Counted from the first letter of the stretch, positions 19,354 to 28,613 are shown. The stretch is 64,000 nucleotides of DNA from Microbacterium cremeum (GCF_015277855.1 NZ_CP063812.1:1798001-1862000); one strand, 5' to 3'. The notes: generated from the letters alone by a model not told the origin. Made by a program: numbers and translations.

Positions 19354-20550
19354 GTGAGGACGTCATTCCGCGTCTCCGGCGCTGCCGCCGGAATCCTGCT
19401 CGCGCTCGGCGTCGCGCTGCCGACACCGCAGAGCGCGGCCGACACGTCGGCGGCGTCGACCGAGGTCGTGGTGCAGGCGGCCGGCGACGCCGACCTCACG
19501 GCCGCCGCCGTGGCCGCCGTCTCGGCGATGTCGGTGCAGGAGCAGGCCGCGAGTGTCGTGATGGGTCACATTCCGACGACGGATGCCGCGGCCCTGCGCA
19601 GCTACATGGAATCCACCGGCATCGGCGGCTTCATCCTGATGGGCGCGAACATCCCCGCGGACGAGGTGTCGCTGCGCGCGCTGACCGCAGCCCTCACGGT
19701 CGATCCCGCGCGGCCGCCGCTCATCGCGATCGATCAGGAGGGCGGCGATGTCTCGCGTCTTCCCTGGGACGCGTTCCCGTCGGCGCGCACGCTCAAGGAC
19801 GCGCCTCCCGAGGCCTCGGAGGACGCCTTCGCCGGCCGCGCCGCGCTCGTGCGACGGGCCGGCATCGGCGTGAACTTCGGGATCGTCGCCGACGAGACGT
19901 CGGACCCGTCCTCGTTCATCTACCGCCGCGCGCTCGGGACGTCCCCGACGAGCGCGGCGGAGCGGGTGTCCGCAGCGGTGCGGGGCGAAGGGCTCACGGC
20001 GGCGTCCACGCTGAAGCACTTCCCGGGTCACGGCGCCGCACCGGGGGACTCGCACTCGTCGATCCCCTCCACCGCGATGTCGTTCGACGACTGGCGCGCG
20101 AACGACGGCCGGCCGTTCGCGGCCGGGATCGACGCCGGAGCGCCGGTGCTGATGTACGGACACCTCGCCTACACCGCAGTGGATGCCGCTCCCGCCAGCC
20201 TCTCGGCGGAGTGGCACCGCATCGCCCGCGACGAGCTGGGCTTCGAGGGCGTGGCCATCACCGACGACCTCGGCATGCTGCAGGGGTCGGGCCTCGCGCA
20301 GTACGCGGATCCGGTGGCCAACGCGGTGGTCTCCATCGCCGCGGGGAACGACATGGTGCTGACCGTCGTCGGGTCCACCCCCGAGACGGCGGTGCGCACT
20401 GCCGAGGGCATCGCCGCCGCCGTCGAGGCGGGCACGATCCCGGCCGGGCGTCTCCGGGAGGCCGCGGAGCGGGTCATGGCGCTCCGTCTGGAGCTCGCGG
20501 CCGAAGGCCGCGGTCTGCTGCCGTGTGCGGCGTGCGAGGCGGCGGGCTGA
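19354..20550 (+). CDS. Exported GH3 beta-N-acetylhexosaminidase (NagZ-like)
   Basis: Glycoside hydrolase family 3, 398 residues. A Sec-type signal peptide (VSGAAAGILLALGVALPTPQSAAD) predicts secretion. The NagZ-type motifs are IDQEGGDVSRL, the KHFPGHGAAPGDSHSSIP loop with the catalytic histidine/aspartate pair, and TDDLGM with the nucleophile aspartate. Likely substrates are muropeptides or chitin fragments, fitting peptidoglycan recycling and the GlcNAc-type PTS at the window's end. The start is GTG at 19354, 6 nt after a TAGGCT box. The stop sits in a palindrome shared with the convergent gene. Confidence 0.9.
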   Translation: MRTSFRVSGAAAGILLALGVALPTPQSAADTSAASTEVVVQAAGDADLTAAAVAAVSAMSVQEQAASVVMGHIPTTDAAALRSYMESTGIGGFILMGANIPADEVSLRALTAALTVDPARPPLIAIDQEGGDVSRLPWDAFPSARTLKDAPPEASEDAFAGRAALVRRAGIGVNFGIVADETSDPSSFIYRRALGTSPTSAAERVSAAVRGEGLTAASTLKHFPGHGAAPGDSHSSIPSTAMSFDDWRANDGRPFAAGIDAGAPVLMYGHLAYTAVDAAPASLSAEWHRIARDELGFEGVAITDDLGMLQGSGLAQYADPVANAVVSIAAGNDMVLTVVGSTPETAVRTAEGIAAAVEAGTIPAGRLREAAERVMALRLELAAEGRGLLPCAACEAAG

Positions 20551-20558
20551 GTCAGCCC
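20544..20558. repeat. Palindrome holding both convergent stop codons
   Basis: GGGCTGA-G-TCAGCCC is a perfect palindrome around one central base. It contains the TGA of the GH3 gene (20548-20550) and, on the other strand, the TGA of the next gene (20552-20554). The two genes are one base apart. Confidence 0.8.
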
Positions 20559-21421
20559 TCGGCGATGGCGAGGAGTCGCGCGCGCAGATCCTGGCCTCGC
20601 GCCGCGAAGCCGCGCTGTGCCTGCACGTACTCCGCCTTGCCGTCGGGGTCTTCGATGCGCACGGGTGCGTAGCCCCACTCCGTCAAGTCGTAGGGTGAGG
20701 CGCGCATGTCGAGCTCGCGCACGTCCCGCGCGAGTTCGAACGCGTCGAGAAGCACCTCGCCGGGCACGAGCGGACCGAGCTTGACCGCCCACTTGTAGAG
20801 ATCCATGCCCGCGTGCAGGCACCCGGGCTGCTCGCGCAGCGGCTGGTCGGCACGTGCGAGCGGGGTCCGGTTGCGTGGCACCGCCTCCGGGGTGAAGAAG
20901 CGGAAGGCGTCGTAGTGCGTGCAGCGAAGCTCATGGGCCTCGACCACCGCGTCGGTGCCGGCCTGCCCGAGCCGGAGGGGGACCGGGTGACGGTGCTCGC
21001 GCTGCCGGTACACCATCGCCCATTCGTGCAGGCCGAAGCACCCGTACGACCCGGATCGTTCCCGCGTCGCGCGCAGGATCGTCGCGATGTTCGCCACGAG
21101 GCTGCCGCGCTCGTCGCGGAAGGCGCGGCCGTCCGCGACGATGGAGCCCGGCGCGGCGCCCGGCCGATACCAGCGCCACTGTGCGCGCGGGGCGGTGGCG
21201 GCATCCGCCAGTTCGACGCCTTCGCCCGGATGCCAACGCCTCAGCACCGACGGCTTGTACGAGTAGTACGTGAACAGGAAATCCTCGACCGGATGGGTCT
21301 CGTGCCGACTCGCGCGTTCGCGGTGATCGCGCGTGAGGGCGTCTGCCCGGGCGGTGTGCGCGGTTTCGCGCGCGCCCCACTCGTCGCGCGCGAGCACGAC
21401 AGTGGAGGCGGTGAGAGTCAC
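20552..21421 (-). CDS. Conserved actinobacterial protein, sometimes named 3-methyladenine DNA glycosylase
   Basis: 289 residues without a catalytic motif I can name. Conserved-looking blocks include HPVEDFLFTYYSYKPSVLRRWHPG near residue 42, YGCFGLHEWAMVYR near 125, and CLHAGMDLYKWAVKLGPLVPGEVLLD near 200. Annotation pipelines often label this family 3-methyladenine DNA glycosylase. The helix-hairpin-helix and catalytic aspartate of true AlkA/Tag enzymes are not visible, so I do not accept that function on sequence alone. It lies 22 bp downstream of the SRAP gene on the same strand and has its own leaderless-type promoter (TATTCT, 6 nt before GTG). Confidence 0.8.
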   Translation of the reverse strand: MTLTASTVVLARDEWGARETAHTARADALTRDHRERASRHETHPVEDFLFTYYSYKPSVLRRWHPGEGVELADAATAPRAQWRWYRPGAAPGSIVADGRAFRDERGSLVANIATILRATRERSGSYGCFGLHEWAMVYRQREHRHPVPLRLGQAGTDAVVEAHELRCTHYDAFRFFTPEAVPRNRTPLARADQPLREQPGCLHAGMDLYKWAVKLGPLVPGEVLLDAFELARDVRELDMRASPYDLTEWGYAPVRIEDPDGKAEYVQAQRGFAARGQDLRARLLAIAEG

Positions 21422-21427
21422 CGTACG

Positions 21428-21433
21428 AGAATA
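21428..21433 (-). promoter_or_regulatory. Leaderless-type -10 box
   Basis: On the minus strand TATTCT is followed by 6 nt and the GTG start at 21421. It overlaps the gap after the SRAP gene, so that gene pair may also read through. Confidence 0.5.
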
Positions 21434-21443
21434 CGCGCGGCGA

Positions 21444-22157
21444 TCAGTCCTCGGCCGGCTCGATCAGCTCGGGGGAGTTGTTGCGCACATTGCCGACCGC
21501 CTTCGACACGACATGGTTGTCCAGGGTGCCGGCGAGAGCCGGCGCCGCGTCGATCGCGGCGTCGAGCACGTCCCGGACATTGTCGGTCGTGGGATCCAGC
21601 CACGCGTCCGCGTGGTCGGGATCGAGGAACAGCGGCATGCGGTCGTGGATGGAGCCCAGGTCGCCGACCGCGTCGCGGGTCAGGATCGTGAAGCTCAGGA
21701 GCCACCGCTCGGGGTCGTCGTCGGCTTTCGTCTTGTCGCGCCACCATTCGTACAGGCCGGCCAGGAACAGCGGCTCGCCGTCGGCCGGATGGATGTAGTG
21801 GGGGACTTTGACACCGCCCTCGGTCTTCCATTCGTAGTACCCGGAGGTCGGCACCACGGCCCGCCGCTTCTCGAGGGCGTTGCGGAACATCGGCTTGTCT
21901 TCGAGCTCTTCGGATCGCGCGTTGAAGGCGCGGGCGCCGATCTTGGGGTCCTTCGCCCATCCGGGGATGAGTCCCCAGCGCGCCGCCTCGAGGCGGCGGG
22001 TGGGCGGCTCGGTCTTCGCCGAATCCATGACGATCGCCACCCGGTCGGTCGGCGCGACGTTGTACGACGGCTCAGGAAGGTCGTCACCCTCGACATCGAC
22101 GCGGAGCACGCCCACGAGGTCGGATCCGGCACTGGCCACGACGAATCGTCCGCACAT
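21444..22157 (-). CDS. SOS response-associated peptidase (SRAP, YedK/HMCES family)
   Basis: 237-residue SRAP protein. Members bind abasic sites in single-stranded DNA and form a covalent thiazolidine link through the N-terminal cysteine, which follows the removed methionine (MCGRFV). Other family marks are YNVAPTDRVAIV, RWGLIPGWAKDPKIGARAFNARSEEL, RRAVVPTSGYYEWK and the histidine in SIHDRMPLFL. Length is normal. The ATG at 22157 lies 6 nt after a TAGGCT box on the minus strand. Confidence 0.93.
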   Translation of the reverse strand: MCGRFVVASAGSDLVGVLRVDVEGDDLPEPSYNVAPTDRVAIVMDSAKTEPPTRRLEAARWGLIPGWAKDPKIGARAFNARSEELEDKPMFRNALEKRRAVVPTSGYYEWKTEGGVKVPHYIHPADGEPLFLAGLYEWWRDKTKADDDPERWLLSFTILTRDAVGDLGSIHDRMPLFLDPDHADAWLDPTTDNVRDVLDAAIDAAPALAGTLDNHVVSKAVGNVRNNSPELIEPAED

Positions 22158-22163
22158 GCGGCC

Positions 22164-22169
22164 AGCCTA
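22164..22169 (-). promoter_or_regulatory. Leaderless-type -10 box of the SRAP gene
   Basis: TAGGCT on the minus strand, then 6 nt, then ATG at 22157. Confidence 0.6.
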
Positions 22170-22195
22170 CGCGCGGGTGCCGACGTCGGCACGGA

Positions 22196-23236
22196 TCAGC
22201 CGGTGGACAGCACCCCGGCGTCCTCCAGGCGTTCGAGCAGGCCCGCGCCGTCGATGTCGCTCACCCACGGCACCGCCGCTGCGGCGTGGTCGTTGACCGC
22301 GGTCCGTCCACCGGCGAGCACCGCCTCGGCGGGGGAGAGCCGGCGGATGGCGACCGCGACGACGTTCTGCGGATGCTCGTCGGTGAAGGTGGTGTAGATC
22401 TCGTCATCGTGCTGCCCGTCGTCGCCGATCAGCAGCCACCGCACGTGCGGGAACTCCTGAGCGAGGCGGCGGAGGTTCGACAGCTTGTGCGCCTTGCCGC
22501 TGCGGAACCAGCGGTCGTGCGTGGGACCCCAGTCGGTGAGGAGCAGGGCACCGGGCGGGAACACGTGGCGCCGGAGGAACCGCATGAGCGTCGGGGCGAT
22601 GTTCCAAGCGCCGGTGGAGAGGTACACCAGCGGTGCGCCGGGATGATCCCGCACGACCCGCTCGAGCAGGACCGCCATCCCCGGCACCGGCTGACGCGCG
22701 TGCTCGTCGACGACGAACGAGTTCCACGCGGCCAGCAGCGGACGCGGGAGCGAGGTGACCATCACGGTGTCGTCGACGTCCGACACGATGCCGAAGTCGA
22801 CATCGGGACCGACCACGAACGCGCGGGTCTCGATGGGCTCACCCCCCTCGACCGACATGGTGAAGGTCCGCCAGCCCGGCTCGAGGCGGGCCGGCAGCCG
22901 CGTGTCGATCACCCCGCCGCGATCGGCGACGACCTCGTGCTCGATGCCGCCGATGGTGACGGTCACCTGGGCGTAGCCGATCGGCACCGCGACGAAACTG
23001 CGCCAGCCGCGCACACTGGCGTACTCGCCGGACTCCGTGCGCTTGACGGGCGGCACGATCATGACGCGTCCGAGCACTCGCACCCAGTCAGGACCGGCGT
23101 AACCGGGGAACGGCGTCACCGTGGGCTTGTGGCCGCGCCGCCGGGCGCGGCGCTCTCGCCAGGAGTGGAACCGGTACTCCAAGCGCGCGAGCCAGAGGAC
23201 CTTGGCGCGCGCGGAGGGGGGAGGCGTTTCGGGCAT
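22196..23236 (-). CDS. App1-family (DUF2183) phosphatase-like protein
   Basis: 346 residues. The C-terminal half is the App1 domain, a HAD-like fold named after yeast phosphatidate phosphatase App1. It has the DxDxT-type motif GIVSDVDDTVMVTSLP near residue 150, YLSTGAWNIAPTLMRFLRRHVFPPG, LTDWG and LIGDDGQHDDEIYTTF. The N-terminal half has a beta-rich domain (VTVTIGGIEHEVVADRGGVIDTRL). Bacterial members are little studied; lipid phosphate hydrolysis is plausible. It follows the DedA gene by 5 bp, so the two form an operon, and a membrane-lipid link between them is reasonable. Confidence 0.88.
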   Translation of the reverse strand: MPETPPPSARAKVLWLARLEYRFHSWRERRARRRGHKPTVTPFPGYAGPDWVRVLGRVMIVPPVKRTESGEYASVRGWRSFVAVPIGYAQVTVTIGGIEHEVVADRGGVIDTRLPARLEPGWRTFTMSVEGGEPIETRAFVVGPDVDFGIVSDVDDTVMVTSLPRPLLAAWNSFVVDEHARQPVPGMAVLLERVVRDHPGAPLVYLSTGAWNIAPTLMRFLRRHVFPPGALLLTDWGPTHDRWFRSGKAHKLSNLRRLAQEFPHVRWLLIGDDGQHDDEIYTTFTDEHPQNVVAVAIRRLSPAEAVLAGGRTAVNDHAAAAVPWVSDIDGAGLLERLEDAGVLSTG

Positions 23237-23241
23237 CCCCT

Positions 23242-23919
23242 TCAGTCTTCCATGTCGACCGTCGGCGCCTCGCCCGGGTGCTCGTGATCGAGGTGCCTGC
23301 GCTCGATCCTCTCGAGGAGCTTCTTGCCGACGAAGACGAGGATGAGGAAGAGCACGATGACGCCGACGAAGACGTATCCGGCGTAGTGCAGCGTGTCGGC
23401 GAGCTCCCGGTACGTGCCCGCGGCGACCGCCGCCACGGAGATGTAGAGCGTCGACCACACGACGCAGGCGGGGATCGTCCACGCCAGGAAGCGACGATAG
23501 GGGTATCCGCTCATCCCCACCGTCAGCGGCACCAGCGAGTGCAGCACCGGGAGGAAGCGCGAGATGAAGATCGCAGGACCGCCGCGGCGGCGGAGGTACC
23601 GTTCGGAGCGCTGCCAGTTCTTCTCGCCGATGCGGCGCCCCAGCCGTGAGTGCTGGAGGCGGGGTCCGATGAGACGACCGAGCCAGAATCCGATGCTCTC
23701 GCCGGCAAGCGCGCCGAGGACGACCACGACGCCCAGCACCACGCCCTCGAGGACCGACGAGACAGCCGTGCCGGCGACGATGACGACGGTGTCGCCGGGC
23801 ACCACGAGCCCGATGAGCACGCTCGTCTCGAGCATGATGGCAAGACCCGCCAGAAGTGTCCTGATGACCGGGTCGACGCTCTGGACAGCGTCGAGGAGCC
23901 ACGTCAGGAACTCGTTCAC
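23242..23919 (-). CDS. DedA-family membrane protein
   Basis: 225-residue DedA/SNARE-associated (VTT) protein. Hydrophobic segments lie at about residues 15-45, 50-80, 135-165 and 175-205. Family motifs are LVVPGDTVVIVAG, GESIGFWLGRLIG and ISRFLPVLHSLVPLTVGMSGYPYRRF with the conserved re-entrant arginine. DedA proteins act in undecaprenyl-phosphate or phospholipid translocation and envelope homeostasis. The GTG start at 23919 lies 6 nt after TAGGCT. The promoter region is shared with the divergent pabB. Confidence 0.93.
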   Translation of the reverse strand: MNEFLTWLLDAVQSVDPVIRTLLAGLAIMLETSVLIGLVVPGDTVVIVAGTAVSSVLEGVVLGVVVVLGALAGESIGFWLGRLIGPRLQHSRLGRRIGEKNWQRSERYLRRRGGPAIFISRFLPVLHSLVPLTVGMSGYPYRRFLAWTIPACVVWSTLYISVAAVAAGTYRELADTLHYAGYVFVGVIVLFLILVFVGKKLLERIERRHLDHEHPGEAPTVDMED

Positions 23920-23925
23920 GCCATG

Positions 23926-23954
23926 AGCCTAGAGGGCGCGGCGCCGTCTAGCCT
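23926..23954. promoter_or_regulatory. Symmetric divergent promoter, DedA gene and pabB
   Basis: TAGGCT on the minus strand (23926-23931) ends 6 nt before the DedA start, and TAGCCT on the plus strand (23949-23954) ends 6 nt before the pabB start. They are exactly 17 bp apart, so each -10 box falls at the -35 position of the other. Confidence 0.6.
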
Positions 23955-23960
23955 GGGAAC

Positions 23961-25259
23961 ATGTCGGAGCCGTTCGTCGCCGTGGAGATCCCACGGTGGG
24001 TGGATCCGGCATCCGTCTTCGCATCGGTGTTCGCGGAGGCGGATCACTCGTTCTGGCTCGACGCCGGACCCGCTGCGCGGGACGGCTGGAGCTGGCTCGG
24101 CGACGGTGTCCGCGACGACCCTGCACGCGTGCGCGGGACGGTGTGCGAAGGGCGGACGCAGCCGGGTGAGGAGACCCGCTTCCGCGGCGGCTGGGTCGGG
24201 TGGATCGGCTACGACGACGCGGCCGCACGGGCGGGGGTCCCGGCCGTGCGGGACGCGATCGGAGTGCCGCAGGAGATCTGGCTTCGCGCGCGGCGGCTCG
24301 TCGCGTTCGACCACGCCCGGCAGCGCGCGTGGGTGCTCGCGCCGAGCGGCGAGTCGGAGCAGCTCGCCGCCCAGCTGTCGACCGCGGGTCCGGCACCTGC
24401 TCCGCCGGCACCGGCACCTGCGGTGCACGCCCGGGCGCGCCATTCGCCCGACGAGTACGCCGCCCTCATCGAGCGATGCCGCGACGCGATCCGCGAAGGC
24501 GATGCGTACCAGCTGTGCCTCACGACGCGCTTCGAGGTCGAGGCCTCCGTCGAGGCGTTGGAGACCTACCGACGCCTGCGCCACGCCACGCCCGCCCATC
24601 ACGGCGGCTTCCTGCGCTCGGGTGACGTCGCGCTGCTCAGCGCGAGCCCCGAGCGGTTCCTGGACGTCTCCGACGGCGTCGTGCGCACCAGGCCGATCAA
24701 GGGGACCCGGCCGCGAGCCGCCGACGCCGCGACCGACGCCGCCCTGGCGGCCGAACTCACCGCGAGCGAGAAGGAGCGCGCCGAGAACGTCATGATCGTC
24801 GATCTCATGCGCAACGACCTGTCGCGCGTGTGCGTCGCCGGATCGGTCGGTGTGGACGCCCTGCTGGAGGTCGAGTCCTATCCCGCCGTGCACCAGCTCG
24901 TGAGCACGGTCTCGGGCAGGCTCACCCCCGGCACGACCCTCGGAGAGCTGCTCGACGCCGCGTTTCCCGCCGGATCGATGACGGGGGCGCCGAAGCTGTC
25001 GGCGATGACGATCCTCCACGAGCTCGAAGGCGCGCCGCGCGGCGTGTTCTCGGGCTGCTTCGGCTGGGTCGGCGACGACGGCGGGCTCGATCTCGCGATG
25101 GTCATCCGCTCGATCGTGAGTCATCCCGCGGGCGCCTACGTCGGCGCCGGCGGAGGGATCACGTGGCGATCGGATGCCGCCGCCGAGGTCGCCGAGGTGG
25201 GCATCAAGGCGCGCGGCCCCCTGGCCGCTCTCGGGGCCCCGCTGCCGCCGGGTTGGTGA
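23961..25259 (+). CDS. pabB: Aminodeoxychorismate synthase component I
   Basis: Converts chorismate and ammonia to 4-amino-4-deoxychorismate for folate synthesis. It is a 432-residue chorismate-binding protein with SPDEYAALIERCRDAIREGDAYQLCLTTRF, SPERFLDVSDG, RPIKGTRPR, ENVMIVDLMRNDLSRV and FPAGSMTGAPKLSAM. The lysine in PIKGT replaces the alanine of anthranilate synthase (PIAGT) and is the nucleophile of PabB, so I assign PabB rather than TrpE. No glutamine amidotransferase (PabA) gene is adjacent. The start follows TAGCCT by 6 nt. Confidence 0.92.
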   Translation: MSEPFVAVEIPRWVDPASVFASVFAEADHSFWLDAGPAARDGWSWLGDGVRDDPARVRGTVCEGRTQPGEETRFRGGWVGWIGYDDAAARAGVPAVRDAIGVPQEIWLRARRLVAFDHARQRAWVLAPSGESEQLAAQLSTAGPAPAPPAPAPAVHARARHSPDEYAALIERCRDAIREGDAYQLCLTTRFEVEASVEALETYRRLRHATPAHHGGFLRSGDVALLSASPERFLDVSDGVVRTRPIKGTRPRAADAATDAALAAELTASEKERAENVMIVDLMRNDLSRVCVAGSVGVDALLEVESYPAVHQLVSTVSGRLTPGTTLGELLDAAFPAGSMTGAPKLSAMTILHELEGAPRGVFSGCFGWVGDDGGLDLAMVIRSIVSHPAGAYVGAGGGITWRSDAAAEVAEVGIKARGPLAALGAPLPPGW

Positions 25260-25272
25260 GCGCCCCGTCCGC

Positions 25273-25278
25273 TAACCT
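25273..25278 (+). promoter_or_regulatory. Putative -10 box of leuS
   Basis: TAACCT lies 33 bp before the ATG at 25312, giving a leader of roughly 27 nt. Confidence 0.45.
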
Positions 25279-25311
25279 GGAGGTTGCGCTTCGCGCGCCA
25301 CCCGGCATCCC

Positions 25312-27912
25312 ATGATTGGTTCTTCCCCCGTGAGTCAGACCATGTCCTCCGACACCACCGCGCCCACCGACGGCTACGACGCCTACGCGATCCAGGAGAA
25401 GTGGCAGGCGCGCTGGGCGGAGGCCGACCCGTTCCGTGCCGGCGGAGACGACGACACCCGGCCCCGCAAGTACGTGCTGGGCATGTTCCCGTACCCGTCG
25501 GGCGACCTGCACATGGGCCACGCCGAGAACTACGCCTACGTCGACGTGGTCGCGCGGTTCTGGCGCCATCGCGGCTACAACGTCCTCAACCCGATCGGCT
25601 GGGACTCCTTCGGCCTGCCCGCCGAGAACGCGGCGATCCAACGCGGCGCGGATCCGCGCGAGTGGACGTACGCCAACATCGAGCTGCACAAGAAGAGCTT
25701 CCGCCAGTACGGCTCGTCCTACGACTGGTCGCGCATCCTGCACACCAGCGACCCGGAGTACTACCGCTGGAACCAGTGGCTGTTCCAGCGGCTGTACGAG
25801 CGCGATCTGGCGTACCGCAAGGAGAGCCCGGTCAACTGGTGCCCGAACGACCAGACCGTGCTCGCGAACGAGCAGGTCGTCGACGGTCACTGCGAGCGCT
25901 GCGGCGCCGAGGTCGTGAAGAAGAAGCTCACGCAGTGGTACTTCAAGATCACCGAGTACGCCGACCGGCTGCTCGACGACCTCAACCAGCTCGAGGGCTT
26001 CTGGCCGCAGAAGGTCATCCGCATGCAGCGGAACTGGATCGGCCGCTCGATCGGCGCCGACATCGACTTCGAGATCGAAGGTCGCGCCGAGAAGGTGACC
26101 GTGTTCTCGACGCGGCCCGACACGCTGCACGGGGCGACGTTCATGGTCGTCGCGCCCGACAGCGATCTCGCGGCCGAGCTGGCGGCCGGTTCGTCGGCCG
26201 AGGTCCGCATGCGCTTCCAGGACTACCTCGAGCGTGTCCAGCGCGAGACCGACATCGAGCGCCAGAGCACCGACCGTCCCAAGACCGGCGTGTTCCTCGA
26301 CCGGTACGCGGTCAACCCGATCAACGGAGACCGTCTGCCGATCTGGGCCGCGGACTACGTGCTGGCCGACTACGGCCACGGCGCCGTCATGGCCGTTCCC
26401 GCCCACGACCAGCGCGACCTCGACTTCGCGCGCGCGTTCGACCTGCCGATCAAGGTCGTCGTCGACACCACCGCGCCGATCACGGGCGCCATTCCGGTGA
26501 TCGAGCTCGACGACGACGGCGTCCCGATCGATCCGGGCCCCCTCGAGACGCTCGCCGACATCGACCCCGCCTCGACGGGCATCGCACTGACCGGCGACGG
26601 ACGCATGGTCAACTCGGGCTCTCTGGACGGCCTCTCCAAGCGCAACGCGATCGCGCGGGTCATCGAGGAACTCGAGGAGGCCGGCACCGGTCGCGCCGCG
26701 AGGTCCTATCGCCTGCGGGACTGGCTGATCTCGCGCCAGCGGTTCTGGGGCACGCCGATCCCGATGATCCACACCGAGGACGGGCGGATCGTGCCCGTGC
26801 CGGACGACCAGCTTCCGCTGCGCCTGCCCGACGCGAAGGGCCTCGACCTGGCGCCGAAGGGGACCTCGCCGCTGGGCGGCGCGGCCGAGTGGATGCAGAC
26901 CACCGACCCTGAGACGGGGGAGCCGGCGCTGCGTGACCCCGACACGATGGACACGTTCGTCGACAGCTCGTGGTACTTCCTGCGCTTCCTCTCGCCGAAC
27001 GACGCCACGCAGCCGTTCCCCACCCGCGAGGCGGACCGGTGGGCGCCCGTCGACTCCTACATCGGCGGCGTCGAGCACGCGATCCTGCACCTGCTGTACG
27101 CGCGCTTCATCACGAAGGTGCTGTTCGACATGGGGCTCATCGACTTCACCGAGCCGTTCTCGAGCCTCATCAACCAGGGCATGGTCCTGCTCGGCGGATC
27201 GAAGATGTCGAAGTCGAAGGGCAACCTCGTCGAGTTCGCCTCGAGCATGGTGGACCCCGGTGCCGACGCCTCCCGCGTCGCGATGATCTTCGCCGGCCCG
27301 GTCGAGGACGACATCAACTGGGAGGACGTCTCGACCACGGGGGCGCAGAAGTTCCTCGCGCGCGCCTGGCGGGTCGCGAAGGATGTCACCAGCGCCCCCG
27401 ACGTCATCTGGGCCGAGGGCGACGCGGGACTCCGCAGAGTGACCCACCGGCTCCTCGCGGATGCGCCGGGGCTCGTCGAGCAGACGAAGTTCAACGTCGT
27501 CGTGGCGCGGCTCATGGAGCTGGTCAACGCGACGCGGAAGGTCATCGACACCGGCGCCGGCCCCGCCGACCCGGCCGTGCGCGAGGCCGCCGAGGCCACC
27601 GCGATGATCCTCGACCTCTTCGCCCCGCACACCGCGGAGGAGATGTGGCAGATCCTCGGCTACGACGGCTTCGTCGGACTCGTGCCGTGGCGCAACGCCG
27701 ACCCGACGCTCCTGGTCGAGGAGAGCGTCACCGCGGTGGTGCAGATCGACGGCAAGGTCCGCGCGACGCTCGTGGTGCCGGCGCGGATCGACGCGGCCGA
27801 GCTCGAGCGGCTCGCACGGGCCGACGAGAAGGTGGTGCGCTCGCTCGGTGATCGCGAGGTCACCCGCGCGGTGGTGCGTCCGCCGAAGGTCGTCAGCTTC
27901 AGCACGCACTGA
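25312..27912 (+). CDS. leuS: Leucyl-tRNA synthetase
   Basis: Class I synthetase charging tRNA-Leu, 866 residues. The HIGH motif is HMGH at residues 67-70 ([15 protein letters not shown]) and KMSKS is at 631-635. Between them lie the editing domain ([22 protein letters not shown]) and the zinc-ribbon-like [19 protein letters not shown]. The C-terminal part has the anticodon-binding and small C-terminal domains ([13 protein letters not shown]). The N-terminal start is uncertain: ATG 25312, GTG 25330 and ATG 25342 are in frame and none has a strong ribosome site. Confidence 0.97.
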   Translation: MIGSSPVSQTMSSDTTAPTDGYDAYAIQEKWQARWAEADPFRAGGDDDTRPRKYVLGMFPYPSGDLHMGHAENYAYVDVVARFWRHRGYNVLNPIGWDSFGLPAENAAIQRGADPREWTYANIELHKKSFRQYGSSYDWSRILHTSDPEYYRWNQWLFQRLYERDLAYRKESPVNWCPNDQTVLANEQVVDGHCERCGAEVVKKKLTQWYFKITEYADRLLDDLNQLEGFWPQKVIRMQRNWIGRSIGADIDFEIEGRAEKVTVFSTRPDTLHGATFMVVAPDSDLAAELAAGSSAEVRMRFQDYLERVQRETDIERQSTDRPKTGVFLDRYAVNPINGDRLPIWAADYVLADYGHGAVMAVPAHDQRDLDFARAFDLPIKVVVDTTAPITGAIPVIELDDDGVPIDPGPLETLADIDPASTGIALTGDGRMVNSGSLDGLSKRNAIARVIEELEEAGTGRAARSYRLRDWLISRQRFWGTPIPMIHTEDGRIVPVPDDQLPLRLPDAKGLDLAPKGTSPLGGAAEWMQTTDPETGEPALRDPDTMDTFVDSSWYFLRFLSPNDATQPFPTREADRWAPVDSYIGGVEHAILHLLYARFITKVLFDMGLIDFTEPFSSLINQGMVLLGGSKMSKSKGNLVEFASSMVDPGADASRVAMIFAGPVEDDINWEDVSTTGAQKFLARAWRVAKDVTSAPDVIWAEGDAGLRRVTHRLLADAPGLVEQTKFNVVVARLMELVNATRKVIDTGAGPADPAVREAAEATAMILDLFAPHTAEEMWQILGYDGFVGLVPWRNADPTLLVEESVTAVVQIDGKVRATLVVPARIDAAELERLARADEKVVRSLGDREVTRAVVRPPKVVSFSTH

Positions 27913-27945
27913 CCGTGCCGCCGCTCCTCCCCAACGCAGACTGAA

Positions 27946-27988
27946 GCCGTCCCGTCCACATTCCGTCGTCGGCGGGGCGCGGGACGGC
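27946..27988. repeat. Inverted repeat between leuS and comEA
   Basis: GCCGTCCCG (27946-27954) and CGGGACGGC (27980-27988) are perfect inverted copies around 25 nt. It may act as a terminator for leuS. It lies just upstream of the comEA -10 box. Confidence 0.45.
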
Positions 27989-27999
27989 GGCGGCCCCTC

Positions 28000-28005
28000 T
28001 AGCGT
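28000..28005 (+). promoter_or_regulatory. Leaderless-type -10 box of comEA
   Basis: TAGCGT ends 6 nt before the GTG start at 28012. Confidence 0.5.
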
Positions 28006-28011
28006 GGCCGC

Positions 28012-28611
28012 GTGGCGGTGACGGGCGAAGCGGGCGATCCCTCAGGGCGGCGCCGTCTGGGAATCGGTGCGGTCGTCGTGCTGATGATCGCGGCACTCGC
28101 GGTCACGGTCGCCATCGGCATCCTCCGCGGAGCCGTCGCACCCGTCGAGCACGTGGTCGTCGACGCGCCGGCCGCGACCGCGACGCCGGCCGTCGTCGAC
28201 CTGTACGTCCACGTCGCCGGTGCAGTTTCGGCCCCGGGTCTGTACGTGCTGCCCGCCGGCGCCCGGGTGGTCGATGCCGTCGCCGCGGCGGGCGGGTTCG
28301 CCGACGACGCGGACCCCGCCGGCGTGAACCTGGCGCGGACGGTCACGGACGGCGAGCAGCTCCACGTGCCGCGCATCGGCGAGGCCGTGGCAGTCGCACC
28401 GGGAGCGTCGCAGACGGGCGGCCTCGTCGATCTCAACACCGCCGACTCGGCGCAGCTCGAGACGCTGCCGCGCATCGGTCCGGCGATGGCGGAGCGGATC
28501 ATCTCGTGGCGCGACGCCAACGGCGGGTTCACCACCGTCGAAGACCTCCTCGCGGTGCCGGGCATCGGCGACAAGATGCTCGCGTCGCTGCGCGACCTCG
28601 TGACGGTGTGA
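28012..28611 (+). CDS. comEA: ComEA-like DNA-binding competence protein
   Basis: 199 residues: a short N-terminal tail, one membrane span at about residues 20-42 (IGAVVVLMIAALAVTVAIGIL), and an SLBB domain (VDLYVHVAGAVSAPGLYVLPAGARVVDAVAAAGGF). Two helix-hairpin-helix motifs at the end (VDLNTADSAQLETLPRIGPAMAERIISWR and TVEDLLAVPGIGDKMLASL) bind duplex DNA without sequence specificity. ComEA is the DNA receptor of the uptake machinery. comEC follows after 2 bp. Actinobacteria widely keep the pair even where transformation has not been shown. Confidence 0.93.
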   Translation: MAVTGEAGDPSGRRRLGIGAVVVLMIAALAVTVAIGILRGAVAPVEHVVVDAPAATATPAVVDLYVHVAGAVSAPGLYVLPAGARVVDAVAAAGGFADDADPAGVNLARTVTDGEQLHVPRIGEAVAVAPGASQTGGLVDLNTADSAQLETLPRIGPAMAERIISWRDANGGFTTVEDLLAVPGIGDKMLASLRDLVTV

Positions 28612-28613
28612 CG

